A stretch of DNA of 46,387 nt from an uncultured Rhodospirillales bacterium (lineage in GTDB: Bacteria; Pseudomonadota; Alphaproteobacteria; Azospirillales; Azospirillaceae), in NCBI GenBank assembly GCA_903920145.1, contig CAIXKV010000140.1, forward strand, positions 1-46,387. The letters run 5' to 3'. A program made the translations under genes and the position numbers. Position 1 is the first letter of the stretch. Each line of letters opens with the position of its first letter. Shown piece by piece: positions 35,767 through 44,691 of the stretch. The notes beneath the pieces are model-generated. The model was not told the DNA's origin. It ran no database searches and worked only from the letters and a program-made list of their open reading frames with translations.

Positions 35767-36756
35767 TCATAAAGCGTCCACCAAAGCTTCTGCCCGAGTC
35801 ATCAGGTCAAAGACGTCCGATGGCGTTTTTCCGTGGATCAGAGGTGGAATCGTCGTTGGAGCGGTGACGCCAACTTTGGTTTTAATCGCTCCTAGTTCCG
35901 CAAGCATATTATTTTCCAGGTCCAGGACATCGCCGGGGGTCAAAGGAGGTTGAGGCCGATTGGGCAGAACGATTCCGCCCCGGATGGATAGATTTTTATC
36001 ATTGTTGAGTTTTGCGCGTAAGCGATCAAGGACTTGGTAGCCTTGCGCATAGGTATCGTCCGGCACCTTGCCACGGCTTGGCGATCCAAGCGTGGGTGGA
36101 AGTATGCGATGCCGCGCAATTAAAATGGTTTCCAGGTCGTGATTAATCATCACGGCCAAACGATAGACATCATTAGGCATAGTTTTAGGAAGCCCTAAGG
36201 CGTCAAGAAGGTCATTGGTATGTTGAAGATTAAGATAAATATCCATTGGCGTTTTATCTTTTGTAAAAGCCACGAAATTCGTTACTTTATTATCAATATT
36301 AATAATATTTTCTATTGATTCAGATTCGATAAATTTATGACGTAAATCAAGAACATCATGTAAAATTTGATCAAGTATCTTTTTCGAATCACCTAAAGTC
36401 GTTTCAGTTGTTGAAAAAAGCGGTAAAGGTGTTTCTGGCAAGCCATTCAAAGTTCGAAGACGTTGAAGTTTAAGCATAACTTCACGGGCTTTTTGGACTA
36501 CATGTCTTGGTTGCCGAGGTGCAGGCAAAGGACGGACAACGATACTGTTAGGATTGCCACCGCTGGTCGCCAGCATGAATGATAGTTGAGTATTGATGGC
36601 ATCAACGACGTGATAGACGTCGGAAGGCATCACCTCAGGATTGTCGGCAGGATGGCACGACCACGTCAAGAAAAAAACGATTCCAGTCATCAGTGGAAAG
36701 AAAAGTGGCCATCGATGGTACCGAACAGGTGTTAACGGCATGGCAGAGCGACTCAA
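35767..36756 (-). CDS. Secreted protein of alternating helical modules (uncharacterised family, paralogue 2)
   Basis: Paralogue of the 19373-20326 product, 329 residues. The N-terminus is a hydrophobic export signal (LFFPLMTGIVFFLTWSCHP; a Cys follows, but the lipobox is not canonical). The same module order is seen: type A at about 42-66 (VMPSDVYHVVDAINTQL), the [20 protein letters not shown] linker plus NGLPE, type A (TLGDSKKILDQIL), type B (KTPMDIYLNLQHTNDLLDAL), type A ([20 protein letters not shown]), type B (GKVPDDTYAQGYQVLDRL), type A (LTPGDVLDLENNMLAEL), type B (GKTPSDVFDLMTRAEAL). Its ATG overlaps the stop of the hybrid kinase by four bases, so the two are translationally coupled, which suggests a joint sensing role. 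Confidence 0.78.
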   Translation of the reverse strand: MSRSAMPLTPVRYHRWPLFFPLMTGIVFFLTWSCHPADNPEVMPSDVYHVVDAINTQLSFMLATSGGNPNSIVVRPLPAPRQPRHVVQKAREVMLKLQRLRTLNGLPETPLPLFSTTETTLGDSKKILDQILHDVLDLRHKFIESESIENIINIDNKVTNFVAFTKDKTPMDIYLNLQHTNDLLDALGLPKTMPNDVYRLAVMINHDLETILIARHRILPPTLGSPSRGKVPDDTYAQGYQVLDRLRAKLNNDKNLSIRGGIVLPNRPQPPLTPGDVLDLENNMLAELGAIKTKVGVTAPTTIPPLIHGKTPSDVFDLMTRAEALVDAL

Positions 36757-39485
36757 CGGGGTACTGGGGACTCTGGATGAGAACCAGGAGCCAGGAGCAT
36801 TGACAAAGCTTCAAGCAGGATGGCGTGAGTGAACGGCTTATGCAAGACAGTGAGTCCGCTAGCCGCAGCCTGGTGTAACCGTTCGCGGTCGGTATCACCC
36901 GTGATCAAAAGCGCAGGGACCGGCGGGCGCAGTTGGCGACGAAGATTGGTGATAACAGCCATTCCGTCCAAGGAGCCGGGCAGTTGCAGATCACTGATAA
37001 TTAAGGTTGGGAGCACTGTAGTTGCAGCAATCTGTTCAAGGGCTTGATCCAGAGAGGCGGCATCCATAACGGTATGTCCGGCGCTTTCCAATAAAAGCCG
37101 AATTGGATATCGTTGAGTCTCGTCATCTTCGATAATAAGAATATGCTGCGGTGTAATAATCTTGGATCGAAGAGAATCAAGCAAAGAAACATCCAAAATA
37201 GATTGACTCTCTAAGTTAGAATTTTCCACAATTGGCACCTTGACTGAGAACATCGAACCACGCCCCAACACCGAGCGCATGGCCATTGGGTGACCAAGCA
37301 AATGGGCAGTACGATAAACAATGCCCAGACCTAAGCCTAAACCCTGACTTTGCCGCCGTTCACTATTGCTAACTTGATAAAAATCCTCAAAAATTAATTT
37401 ATGATTATTCGTATCGATGCCAATACCTGTATCATATACTTGAATTTCGATTCCTGTTTTTCGGCGCCGACATCCCACGAGAATTCGACCATCCTCAGTA
37501 TATTTAATAGCATTTACGATCAAATTACGCAATATGCGCTCTAGCAAGACCCGATCGCTGCGTATATAGGCTGAAGTCTCAACCAATAAAAGTGCAATTC
37601 CACGGTTAGATGCTTGCTCCTGAAGCTCGGCGACCAAATGTGATAAGGAAGACTGAAGGCGAAATGTTGTTATTTTAGGAGTAATGGTTCCAGCATTCAG
37701 AACAGAGGCATCGAGTAAAGCAGTCAAAAGCTCTTGTCCAGAACGAATAGATTCTCCTAATTGGTAACAAAATTCCAATTGTCGAGAATCTGTTAATCTC
37801 AATGAAAGCAACTCTTGATAAAGCTGCATAGCTTGAAAGGGTTGTCTTAAATCATGACTAGCCGCAGCCAAAAATCGTGATTTAGCAGCATTAGCGCGTT
37901 CTGCTATAATTAGCGCTTGGCTAAGTTCTTCTTTTAATCGTTTTGATTCTGTAATATCAATTGACACACAAATAATTCCAATTACAATACGATTGTGATC
38001 GTAAATTGGTTCTATTCTTATATCTCGAAAATAACGACGATTATCTATTAAAAGTTGAAGTTCGCGCCGAACGCTAATACCAGTCTTAATAACTGATTGC
38101 TTAACGATTTCAACTTCATGATTAAATTCACCTGGAAAAATATCTTGATGACGTTTTCCAATCATATCTTGGGCATCTATACCAATATGTGGATTATAAA
38201 TCCAGGTATAGCGTAGTTCATGATCTTGGCTGAAAACAGAGACATTGGAATCTCGCAAGGCCAATCGGAATCGGTATTCGCTAGCTCGTAGCCTGCGCTC
38301 AACTTGTCGGCGACGGTAAACTTCGGTAGTCAGAAGAAGAGTTGCCGATCGTTGTTTTGTAAGAAAAATGGTCAAAGATAACGTTAAAAATAGGCTAGAA
38401 ATCAACATAAGCCAAGCTAATGGTGAGCTGTATTCAAACCAGGAACGAGATTGGGGTGAAAAAGCCAAGGTAAATTCCCGACCTCCAAGTTCCAGCCATT
38501 CGGTTCGAATACCAGGGGCCGAAAGTGAGGGCAGAGGGGGGTGATCTTGGGTGTGAATCGCCGGGTAGCTCCCGATGAATTGGGCTTGATGAGGCGTTGG
38601 GCCATCGAACAGAACGATATCAGCAGCAATCGGGGGCAGGGGGCGGAAGGATGTCGCCATTAGGACGTCTAAACGCAAAACCGCAGCAATGAACCCGACC
38701 AACTGGGAACAAGCCTGATAGGGATAGACGGTGGTCAGATCAGCATTGTAGACTGCAAGATACAAGACAAGGTCACCCCAACCAGAAGCTTGATTGAGCG
38801 TCGTCGAAAAAGTAGTGGCCAACATATCACCACTGGCGCAGGCTCGATCAAGAACAGGTCGTCGTCCAGGTGCTGATAAGACATTAATCCCAAGGGGTGA
38901 TAACCCGTGATCACGAAATCCAATGCCGATAATTCGGTAATAGATTGGAAAAACATCATCTTCGGGAGGCTGGCTGTCAGTTGGAAGAGATCCATCAGTA
39001 TTGATGATGCGAAAGCCGGTTGCCCCTTCAGCTTTGGCGATGCGTTCGGTGGCTGGAATATCACGAACCTTGATTCGTGGAATCCAGCTTACTAAGCGCA
39101 AACCAGGGAAGAAGCGACGAATATCCAGAGTTAAGGATTCGAAGTCTTTTCTCGATGGTGGCGCCGCACCGTGTAAAGTACTACGAATGGCGTGTAATAA
39201 TATTTCAGTATTTGACAGCGATTGCTGTAATGAATCTCGATAATTATGGGCCTGCGTTGCTTCAAGATCGTTATTTTCTCGTTTATATTGGATAGTCAAG
39301 ACAGTAAAAACGCTTAATGAGAGCGCAATGCCAAATAAAATACATATAATAATTAAATAAAGAGAAATTGGTTTTTTTATTATATTATCATTATCAACTT
39401 CCAGCGTCAGCGTCAGCGCCAGAGGATCTGGATCGGCAATATTATCGACAATTTGCTGGTCCTGTTCAATGTTTTGAGATGGCAT
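36753..39485 (-). CDS. Hybrid sensor histidine kinase: CHASE, PAS, HisKA, HATPase and receiver domains
   Basis: Membrane hybrid kinase. A membrane helix (PISLYLIIICILFGIALSLS) precedes an extracytoplasmic CHASE domain (FESLTLDIRRFFPGLRLVSW, IPATERIAKAEGATGFRIIN, FPIYYRIIGIGF, GFIAAVLRLDVLM), and a second helix follows (PLAWLMLISSLFLTLSLTIF). Then a PAS/PAC unit (LALRDSNVSVFSQDHELRYT; IGIICVSIDITESKRL), HisKA with ASHDLRQPFQAMQLYQELL, HATPase_c (NLIVNAIKYTEDGR, DTGIGI, GLGLGLGI) and a C-terminal receiver with phospho-Asp in LIISDLQLPG. The DLRQP H-box is of the HPK type typical of PAS-linked kinases. I use ATG 39485 (910 residues); the frame is open to 39539. The middle of the gene is AT-rich, the receiver GC-rich. 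It is coupled to the downstream module protein. Confidence 0.9.
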   Translation of the reverse strand: MPSQNIEQDQQIVDNIADPDPLALTLTLEVDNDNIIKKPISLYLIIICILFGIALSLSVFTVLTIQYKRENNDLEATQAHNYRDSLQQSLSNTEILLHAIRSTLHGAAPPSRKDFESLTLDIRRFFPGLRLVSWIPRIKVRDIPATERIAKAEGATGFRIINTDGSLPTDSQPPEDDVFPIYYRIIGIGFRDHGLSPLGINVLSAPGRRPVLDRACASGDMLATTFSTTLNQASGWGDLVLYLAVYNADLTTVYPYQACSQLVGFIAAVLRLDVLMATSFRPLPPIAADIVLFDGPTPHQAQFIGSYPAIHTQDHPPLPSLSAPGIRTEWLELGGREFTLAFSPQSRSWFEYSSPLAWLMLISSLFLTLSLTIFLTKQRSATLLLTTEVYRRRQVERRLRASEYRFRLALRDSNVSVFSQDHELRYTWIYNPHIGIDAQDMIGKRHQDIFPGEFNHEVEIVKQSVIKTGISVRRELQLLIDNRRYFRDIRIEPIYDHNRIVIGIICVSIDITESKRLKEELSQALIIAERANAAKSRFLAAASHDLRQPFQAMQLYQELLSLRLTDSRQLEFCYQLGESIRSGQELLTALLDASVLNAGTITPKITTFRLQSSLSHLVAELQEQASNRGIALLLVETSAYIRSDRVLLERILRNLIVNAIKYTEDGRILVGCRRRKTGIEIQVYDTGIGIDTNNHKLIFEDFYQVSNSERRQSQGLGLGLGIVYRTAHLLGHPMAMRSVLGRGSMFSVKVPIVENSNLESQSILDVSLLDSLRSKIITPQHILIIEDDETQRYPIRLLLESAGHTVMDAASLDQALEQIAATTVLPTLIISDLQLPGSLDGMAVITNLRRQLRPPVPALLITGDTDRERLHQAAASGLTVLHKPFTHAILLEALSMLLAPGSHPESPVPR

Positions 39486-39710
39486 TACATGAGGAACCAG
39501 ATAGATGGCGGAATTGCACCCATAGGATACCGAGAACACCGCTCCGTGCCAGCGCCTCTCATACCAGGGCCATGGCTAACCTTCGTTAAAACCATTCACT
39601 AAGTCAAGGGATCCATCTCGACTTATTGCGACTGGCTCGCGATCTCACCTTCCGCAGCCCTGCCACTTTGCAGTGTGGAGGCGTCGCCTGGTGTTGTTCT
39701 GGAGGCTGCA

Positions 39711-39738
39711 CCGACCTCGAAAAGAGGTTCGAGGTCGG
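39711..39738 (-). terminator. Hairpin after serC
   Basis: CCGACCTCGAA pairs perfectly with TTCGAGGTCGG over 11 bp around AAGAGG, 27 bases past the serC stop. No T-run. It probably ends serC transcription before the kinase gene. Confidence 0.6.
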
Positions 39739-39764
39739 CGGAGGCTCTTGTGCATCTGACGATA

Positions 39765-40907
39765 TCAGGAAACTTGCTTAAAGGCCCAATCCAACCAAGG
39801 CAATAATGCCTGAACATCACGGGTCTCAACCGTTGCGCCCGTCCAAAGACGGAGCCCTGGAGGAGCGTCCCGATAGGCGCCGATATCGTTGGCAACGCCT
39901 TCATTTTCCAAAAGAGCCGTGATTTTCTTAGCAATATCCGCTTGAGCTTCCGGGCCGCGCGCAACCACTGCGGGATCAGTGATCGTCAGACAGATGGAGG
40001 TGCAAGACCGAGTCGCCGGGTCTTTGGCAAGGAAACTCGCCCATCCTGTATCCGCCAGCCACGCGGTAACAACTGAAAGGTTGGCTTCGGAACGAGCGAT
40101 CAGTGTGGGCAATCCCCCCACGTCTTGTGCCCATTTCAGGCCATCAAGAGCATCTTCAACCGCCAGCATCGATGGTGTATTGATAGTTTCTCCAGTAAAT
40201 ATTCCTTCAACCAATCGCCCTCCCTTGGTCATGCGAAACAGTTTTGGCATGGGCCAAACGGGCGTTGTGCTCTCTAAACGCTCGACAGCTCTAGGGCTTA
40301 AGACCAACATACCATGCGCGGCTTCGCCACCGAGAACCTTTTGCCAGGACCATGTAGCGACATCAATTTTGGACCACGGAATATCCATGGCAAATGCCGC
40401 CGATGTGGCGTCACAGATCGTTAAACCCTTGCGGTCGTCGGCGATCCAATCGCCATTGGGAATCCGAACGCCAGACGTCGTTCCATTCCAGGTAAAAACA
40501 ACGTCATGATCAAAACGAATCTGTGTTAGGTCTGGTAAATATCCGTATTCTGCCTGAAATACCCTAGTTTTTTCTATTTTTAGTTGTTTTGTGATGTCTG
40601 TGACCCATTCTTTCCCAAAACTTTCCCAAGCCAAGACATCAACTGGCCGTGTTCCCAGCAAAGACCACAGCGCCATCTCAACGGCGCCGGTATCGGATCC
40701 GGCAACGATGCCTAGTCGGTAATCCGCTGGCAAGCCCAGCACTACCCGAGATAACTCGATGACCTCCAAGAGTTTGGCTTTGCCCGTTTTAGAGCGGTGA
40801 GAACGGCCAAGAAAAGCGTTCTCCAACGCAGCCAAGGACCATCCAGGACGTTTTGCACACGGTCCCGACGAAAAGTTAATGTTATTTGGCCGTATCGTGG
40901 GCTTCAT
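39765..40907 (-). CDS. serC: Phosphoserine aminotransferase, alphaproteobacterial type
   Basis: PLP enzyme of serine (and pyridoxal) synthesis, converting 3-phosphohydroxypyruvate and glutamate to phosphoserine. The N-terminus [20 protein letters not shown] is typical of the roughly 380-residue alphaproteobacterial and archaeal SerC type. [34 protein letters not shown] and [20 protein letters not shown] (PLP Lys) are clear; [20 protein letters not shown] lies in the small-domain region. ATG 40907 has AAAGGAA upstream. No serA is adjacent in the window on either side, which is unusual because serA commonly follows. Confidence 0.94.
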   Translation of the reverse strand: MKPTIRPNNINFSSGPCAKRPGWSLAALENAFLGRSHRSKTGKAKLLEVIELSRVVLGLPADYRLGIVAGSDTGAVEMALWSLLGTRPVDVLAWESFGKEWVTDITKQLKIEKTRVFQAEYGYLPDLTQIRFDHDVVFTWNGTTSGVRIPNGDWIADDRKGLTICDATSAAFAMDIPWSKIDVATWSWQKVLGGEAAHGMLVLSPRAVERLESTTPVWPMPKLFRMTKGGRLVEGIFTGETINTPSMLAVEDALDGLKWAQDVGGLPTLIARSEANLSVVTAWLADTGWASFLAKDPATRSCTSICLTITDPAVVARGPEAQADIAKKITALLENEGVANDIGAYRDAPPGLRLWTGATVETRDVQALLPWLDWAFKQVS

Positions 40908-41499
40908 CGAAAACCATTCCTTTCAGAACAGACTGACTTGACGAAGATAATGAATGTATCTTCATCAACTTTGCTTCGAATTAAAGTGTGGTTAACCATT
41001 CTTTTTTGATGTGCAGCCTCCATGTGCTTCAAGCCAGTTCATGGAAGACGTGGGGGGTATCGATTGCAGCATTACCTAAGAGGCAGGGCCAGTGAATAAT
41101 AGCCCTGTAGCCAAGGCATTCGCAATGCTGATGAGGCAATAGCTGGTCATTTTGGTTAGAGCGATGCTGGCTAAATCTAATTGAGGGTTAAGACCAAAAT
41201 TTTCCTAAGCTATTTCATCAGGATTATAGATAGTCTTGGACATAATAGTATTGATAAAGCATTTCATTCCGTCCTCATCGGCTACCCATGTAGAGGTAGC
41301 GAATGGCCAGGGCCTCAGGAGAAGCTGTAATGCCGGCAAACCATAAAAAAACATGATGCATCGCCGTCTCGCTTTTTGCCCCGACGGCTGTGGAGTTTGG
41401 CGTTAACCCGTTTCATACCATCGAGCCTTGATGAAGTCACCATCAAGGCTCGATGGTATGAGAGAACAGCCAGTGATAAAGGGAGTCGGAATCGGCCAT
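40908..41499. other. Gene-free stretch of about 590 bases
   Basis: AT-rich sequence with no coding frame I can support: the minus-strand frames at 41315-41539 and 41403-41693 run through the palindrome at 41414-41460 and the 3' end of the glycosyltransferase gene. Close to serC are its leader and ribosome site. The distal part holds the palindromic repeat. The stretch 41090-41360 may be remnant sequence of a lost gene. Confidence 0.5.
41414..41460. repeat. Isolated H1 palindrome of the dispersed repeat
   Basis: A perfect 20-base inverted repeat (CATACCATCGAGCCTTGATG and its complement) around AAGTCAC, 39 bases past the glycosyltransferase stop. It is the H1 hairpin of the dispersed family with its outer flank doubled, and no H2-H5. 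It may serve as that gene's terminator. Confidence 0.8.
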
Positions 41500-42903
41500 C
41501 TATGGTCGAAATTCTCGTAGGAACAACTCGGCAGTCCAACCAACGGGCGATGGGTTATCCCGTGAAGAAGGCGCACCTGGATCGGGTCGCCGATCAGTAC
41601 AGCGCAATGTATAAATATGATCGTGAATTGGGAGTATGCCAACGCGCTCTCCCAGTAATTGCCCTCGACGAACCACCGATGCTTTGGTCGCACAGCCTAA
41701 ACCATATAAAGAGCGATACAAAGCTGGCTGATCTGGACCCGGACGAATACTTTCAGTGATACGCCGAAATGTCCCAGGATTGGTATTAGCCCAATGATCA
41801 TTATAATCAAGAAATCCAGGAAAAACTGTATCTAATCCTTTATATTGCTGTTCTGTCACCAATTCGTCAAATAGGCTCGGCGGCCGAAATGGGCACAGAT
41901 AGTTGACATAAAGGATAGTCTGAGGATAATCACCACCTTGTTCGATCTCGGTGAGAGCATACTGTAAAACTTCGCCTAATGTGCGATCTCTGGACTGCAA
42001 GGATTCAGGGCGACGAATAAACCGGGCTCCTGCGCGCTCGGTGGTGACGCGAACAGCATCGCTTTCTGAAAATGTGTAAACTGAGCGTACATAACCGGCT
42101 TTTTTGAGTTGGCGCAGCAAGCCAGCTAGCAAATCAATTCCTTGAAGATCTCGGGGCTCTCCTAAAACGGGTGCTACTGCGACGACATTACAGTTTTCAG
42201 GCTTGAGACTGTCGGGAAGCGCCGTGACCAGATCGCGTTCTAACAGGTCAAGCATAGCCGAGACACCACCCGCCCGTTCTCCATCATTGGCTTGATTAAT
42301 GCCATGATGGTGATAGACAGCAGCTTCAGGTTCATAGAGTAAGCGCCAATCAGCTTCGGTAACAGCCTTACCCCAATAGCGATCTTCGATATTGGTAAGC
42401 TGCTCATCGAATGGAAAAGCCTCCCAAACATCACGTCTGATCATACTATTGGCATTATGAAAGAAATAATCGCGCGTCTGAATTCGACGATCAAGGCCAA
42501 ATACGGTTAGGAGATCCCGCTTATCGACAGCGCCGCTAAACGCTAACGGTAATTGACGGCCATAAACTCCAGCAATACTGGGATCATCAAAGCCAGCAAC
42601 CAAAGTTGATAGCCAATCTGTTCGCTGCGGGATGCAGTGGGATGACAGGCAGGCGATCAAGGTGCCGCTGCCGGCTCGGATCCCCAGATTGAGGGAAAGG
42701 CCGGGCTTGTAGACGTCGATAGTCACGACCGCTTTAACGGGATAGCGCCGAACGACCTGAAGAGTATGATCGGTGCTGTTGTTGTCGACCAGAATCACCT
42801 CGAAATCGGGATAATCCTGGGCGAACACCATATCAAGGCAATGACCAACCCAGGACTCTTCATTTTTGGTTCGGATAACGACAGAAACACGAGGGGTGGT
42901 CAT
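41500..42903 (-). CDS. Family 2 glycosyltransferase fused to a cytidylyltransferase-like domain
   Basis: Two-domain protein of 467 residues. Residues 1-230 are a GT2 glycosyltransferase (GT-A fold): SVVIRTKNEESWVGHCLDMV, VILVDNNSTDHTLQVVRRY with the DNNSTD nucleotide site, and EDRYWGKAVTEADWRLLYEP with the catalytic ED. Residues about 235-450 resemble CMP-sugar synthetases of the NeuA/KdsB type: VAVAPVLGEPRDLQGIDLLA at the P-loop position, VYTFSESDAVRVTTERAGAR, RPESLQSRDRTLGEVLQYAL and YLCPFRPPSLFDELVT where NeuA has the TSPLR motif. The catalytic RxGSKxxxxKN loop is not kept, so this half may bind but not transfer CTP. It lies downstream of the aldolase and SDR genes, likely one operon for a surface sugar. 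Confidence 0.8.
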   Translation of the reverse strand: MTTPRVSVVIRTKNEESWVGHCLDMVFAQDYPDFEVILVDNNSTDHTLQVVRRYPVKAVVTIDVYKPGLSLNLGIRAGSGTLIACLSSHCIPQRTDWLSTLVAGFDDPSIAGVYGRQLPLAFSGAVDKRDLLTVFGLDRRIQTRDYFFHNANSMIRRDVWEAFPFDEQLTNIEDRYWGKAVTEADWRLLYEPEAAVYHHHGINQANDGERAGGVSAMLDLLERDLVTALPDSLKPENCNVVAVAPVLGEPRDLQGIDLLAGLLRQLKKAGYVRSVYTFSESDAVRVTTERAGARFIRRPESLQSRDRTLGEVLQYALTEIEQGGDYPQTILYVNYLCPFRPPSLFDELVTEQQYKGLDTVFPGFLDYNDHWANTNPGTFRRITESIRPGPDQPALYRSLYGLGCATKASVVRRGQLLGERVGILPIHDHIYTLRCTDRRPDPGAPSSRDNPSPVGWTAELFLREFRP

Positions 42904-42915
42904 TGGCTGGCACTT

Positions 42916-43689
42916 TCAGGTCAAAGACGCGAGTTCGGCCAAAGCCTGTTCATAAGAGCGGCGCAACATTGCACCATCTACGCACAGGGTGATGAATCCG
43001 ATGCCAAGATCAAGCAGGCGTTTAGCGGCAACCGGCGTAGCCGCATAGCAGCCGACGGTAACGCCATGATCCGTAATACGCCGAACAGCATCAGTAAATA
43101 TCCGTTGAAAGCCGGGATCATCAAGACTCCCTCGCAATCCTAGACTTTGTGATAAGTCATAGATGCCGATGAACAAAACATCCAGGCCGGGCAGCGTACA
43201 GATCGCGTCCAGGTCTTCCAGCGCTCCACCATCTTCGACCATTAGAATCGAGGTGATCAGGGCATTCTGGCCATCGAGATGGGCCCGCTCATTGCGGCCG
43301 TCAAACAGCGAAGACCGGGTCAGAGTCGCCACGCCGCGATTGCGCGAGGTTGGCCCATAGACCATGGAGTCTAGGGCGCGGGCCGCGGCCTGGGCATTCT
43401 CTACATGGGGAACCATCACGCCCTTGGTTCCAGAATCCAGACACCGCAGAATATTACTGTTGTCGGGCCCCGGAACCCTGGTAATCGGTACCATACCCTG
43501 GCTTTCGGCAGCCAGATATAGTGCGGGCAGATCACCAAAAGAATGAGGACCATGCTCCAGGTCAAATACGATAAAGTCGAGACCAGCAGCACCGATAATT
43601 TCGACCACAGTCGGATTGGGCAAGTGGCTCCAGGTTCCGATTACGGGTTCCCGGCATTGTAGTTTTTGTTTGAGTTTGCGCGCATTCAT
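42916..43689 (-). CDS. HpcH/HpaI family aldolase (2-oxo-acid aldolase)
   Basis: Class II aldolase of the HpaI/GarL group, cleaving or forming 4-hydroxy-2-oxo acids with a divalent metal. The 257-residue length is normal. Markers: IGAAGLDFIVFDLEHGPHSF with the catalytic His, VPITRVPGPD with the substrate Arg, LDSGTKGVMVPHVENAQAAA, ILMVEDGGALEDLDAI with the metal Glu, and VLFIGIYDLSQSLG with the metal Asp. It starts at ATG 43689; GGAG-like sequence is close upstream. It lies 31 bases after the SDR gene and 12 bases before the GT2 gene on the same strand. In this setting a role in making an unusual keto-sugar acid is plausible but unproven. Confidence 0.88.
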   Translation of the reverse strand: MNARKLKQKLQCREPVIGTWSHLPNPTVVEIIGAAGLDFIVFDLEHGPHSFGDLPALYLAAESQGMVPITRVPGPDNSNILRCLDSGTKGVMVPHVENAQAAARALDSMVYGPTSRNRGVATLTRSSLFDGRNERAHLDGQNALITSILMVEDGGALEDLDAICTLPGLDVLFIGIYDLSQSLGLRGSLDDPGFQRIFTDAVRRITDHGVTVGCYAATPVAAKRLLDLGIGFITLCVDGAMLRRSYEQALAELASLT

Positions 43690-43720
43690 GCCGTCTTAAT
43701 CTCCGAATTCTGGGCGGGGT

Positions 43721-44467
43721 CTAGAGAACGGCGCCGCCGCTCACGCTTAGAACCTGCCCAGTCATATAGTTCTGTTCATCTGAAGCCAGAAAGACGCAGG
43801 CTGAAGCGACATCGGCTAAGGTTCCAGCCCGCTTCAGTAAGGTCATCTCAACGATTCGGGCCCCCGCCGGCGAAGCCAGCTCATCAGCAGTCTGATCGGT
43901 CAGCATGATGCCCGGAGCCACGGCATTGACCAGGATATTATGTTCGGCGCCGTAACGAGCCACGACCTTGGTCAGGCTGTTCAGTCCAGCCTTAGAAACC
44001 GCATAATGAACCGTCTTGGGGCCGTGATATTCGCCGGCTACGGAACTAATATTGACGATGCGACCACCGCCCCGTTGGATCAGGTGCGGAAAGACTTCTT
44101 GGCAACAGATAAATGGCCCCTTGAGGTTGACCGTCATAATCCGGTCCCAACCATCGTCGGTGAGTTCCTGAAAGGTGCAGCGTTCGTTAATTCCAGCATT
44201 ATTGACCAGAATATCGATGCCGCCCAACAGGCGAACACAGTCAGCCAAACCGTCACGAACTTGATCCCGATGGCGAACGTCAAGAGCCACGGCGATGGCT
44301 CGCCCTCCCAAGGCCGCAATCTCGGCCACCACCTCTTGAGCCTTATCCTGCCGTTCGGCATATCCAATAGCCAATGCGGCACCCTGGCGGGCAAATTCAA
44401 GGGCGATTTCACGGCCAATGCCGCGACTGGCTCCGGTGACGACGGCGATCTTTCCGGCAAGGCGCAT
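43721..44467 (-). CDS. Short-chain dehydrogenase/reductase (FabG-like)
   Basis: NAD(P)-dependent classical SDR of 248 residues from ATG 44467. TGASRGIG (11-18) binds the cofactor, NNAGIN stabilises the fold, and the catalytic Ser and YAVSK (YxxxK) are in ISSVAGEYHGPKTVHYAVSK. The ending FLASDEQNYMTGQVLSVSGG is typical of FabG-like SDRs. An in-frame extension to 44524 is disfavoured by the family start MRLAGKIAVVTG. It heads the SDR, aldolase, GT2 series and may act on sugars rather than acyl carrier protein; the neighbours argue against a fatty acid role. Confidence 0.9.
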   Translation of the reverse strand: MRLAGKIAVVTGASRGIGREIALEFARQGAALAIGYAERQDKAQEVVAEIAALGGRAIAVALDVRHRDQVRDGLADCVRLLGGIDILVNNAGINERCTFQELTDDGWDRIMTVNLKGPFICCQEVFPHLIQRGGGRIVNISSVAGEYHGPKTVHYAVSKAGLNSLTKVVARYGAEHNILVNAVAPGIMLTDQTADELASPAGARIVEMTLLKRAGTLADVASACVFLASDEQNYMTGQVLSVSGGAVL

Positions 44468-44589
44468 GGGGTAAAAGTCCTCTGATCCTGAACTGTAGAA
44501 GCCAATGAGATATCGATGCCCCAACTTGGCACGGCACTACGGCGACCGTCCAGCCCTGGGATACAGGAATGCAGGGAATCGGATGGATG

Positions 44590-44691
44590 TTGGGGGAGGA
44601 TCCGCGTCCTTGGCTTCGCGTCCAACCAGGACGCAGGGCTGCCCGTGCGGCCCGAGGACCAGCACTCTGTCATTGTTGGGGTTCGCCGGTA
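44590..44691 (+). repeat. Dispersed hairpin-chain repeat, diverged copy
   Basis: Same direction as 12133-12267; H1 absent. The H3 arms are intact (GCGTCC at 44618-44623 and GGACGC at 44629-44634) although the loop changed from ACGA to AACCA. The H4 stem persists with one G-U pair (GGGCTGC/GCGGCCC). The GTTCGCCGGTATC block marks the H5 end. It abuts the stop codon of the 44692-45957 kinase gene. Confidence 0.8.

Noticed and set aside
40908-41413. Insertion-sequence remnant in the 590-base gap
   Set aside because: No transposase motif or matching terminal inverted repeats could be identified.
41315-41693. Minus-strand frames of 74 and 96 codons beyond the glycosyltransferase gene
   Set aside because: They run through the perfect palindrome and overlap real coding sequence in another frame.
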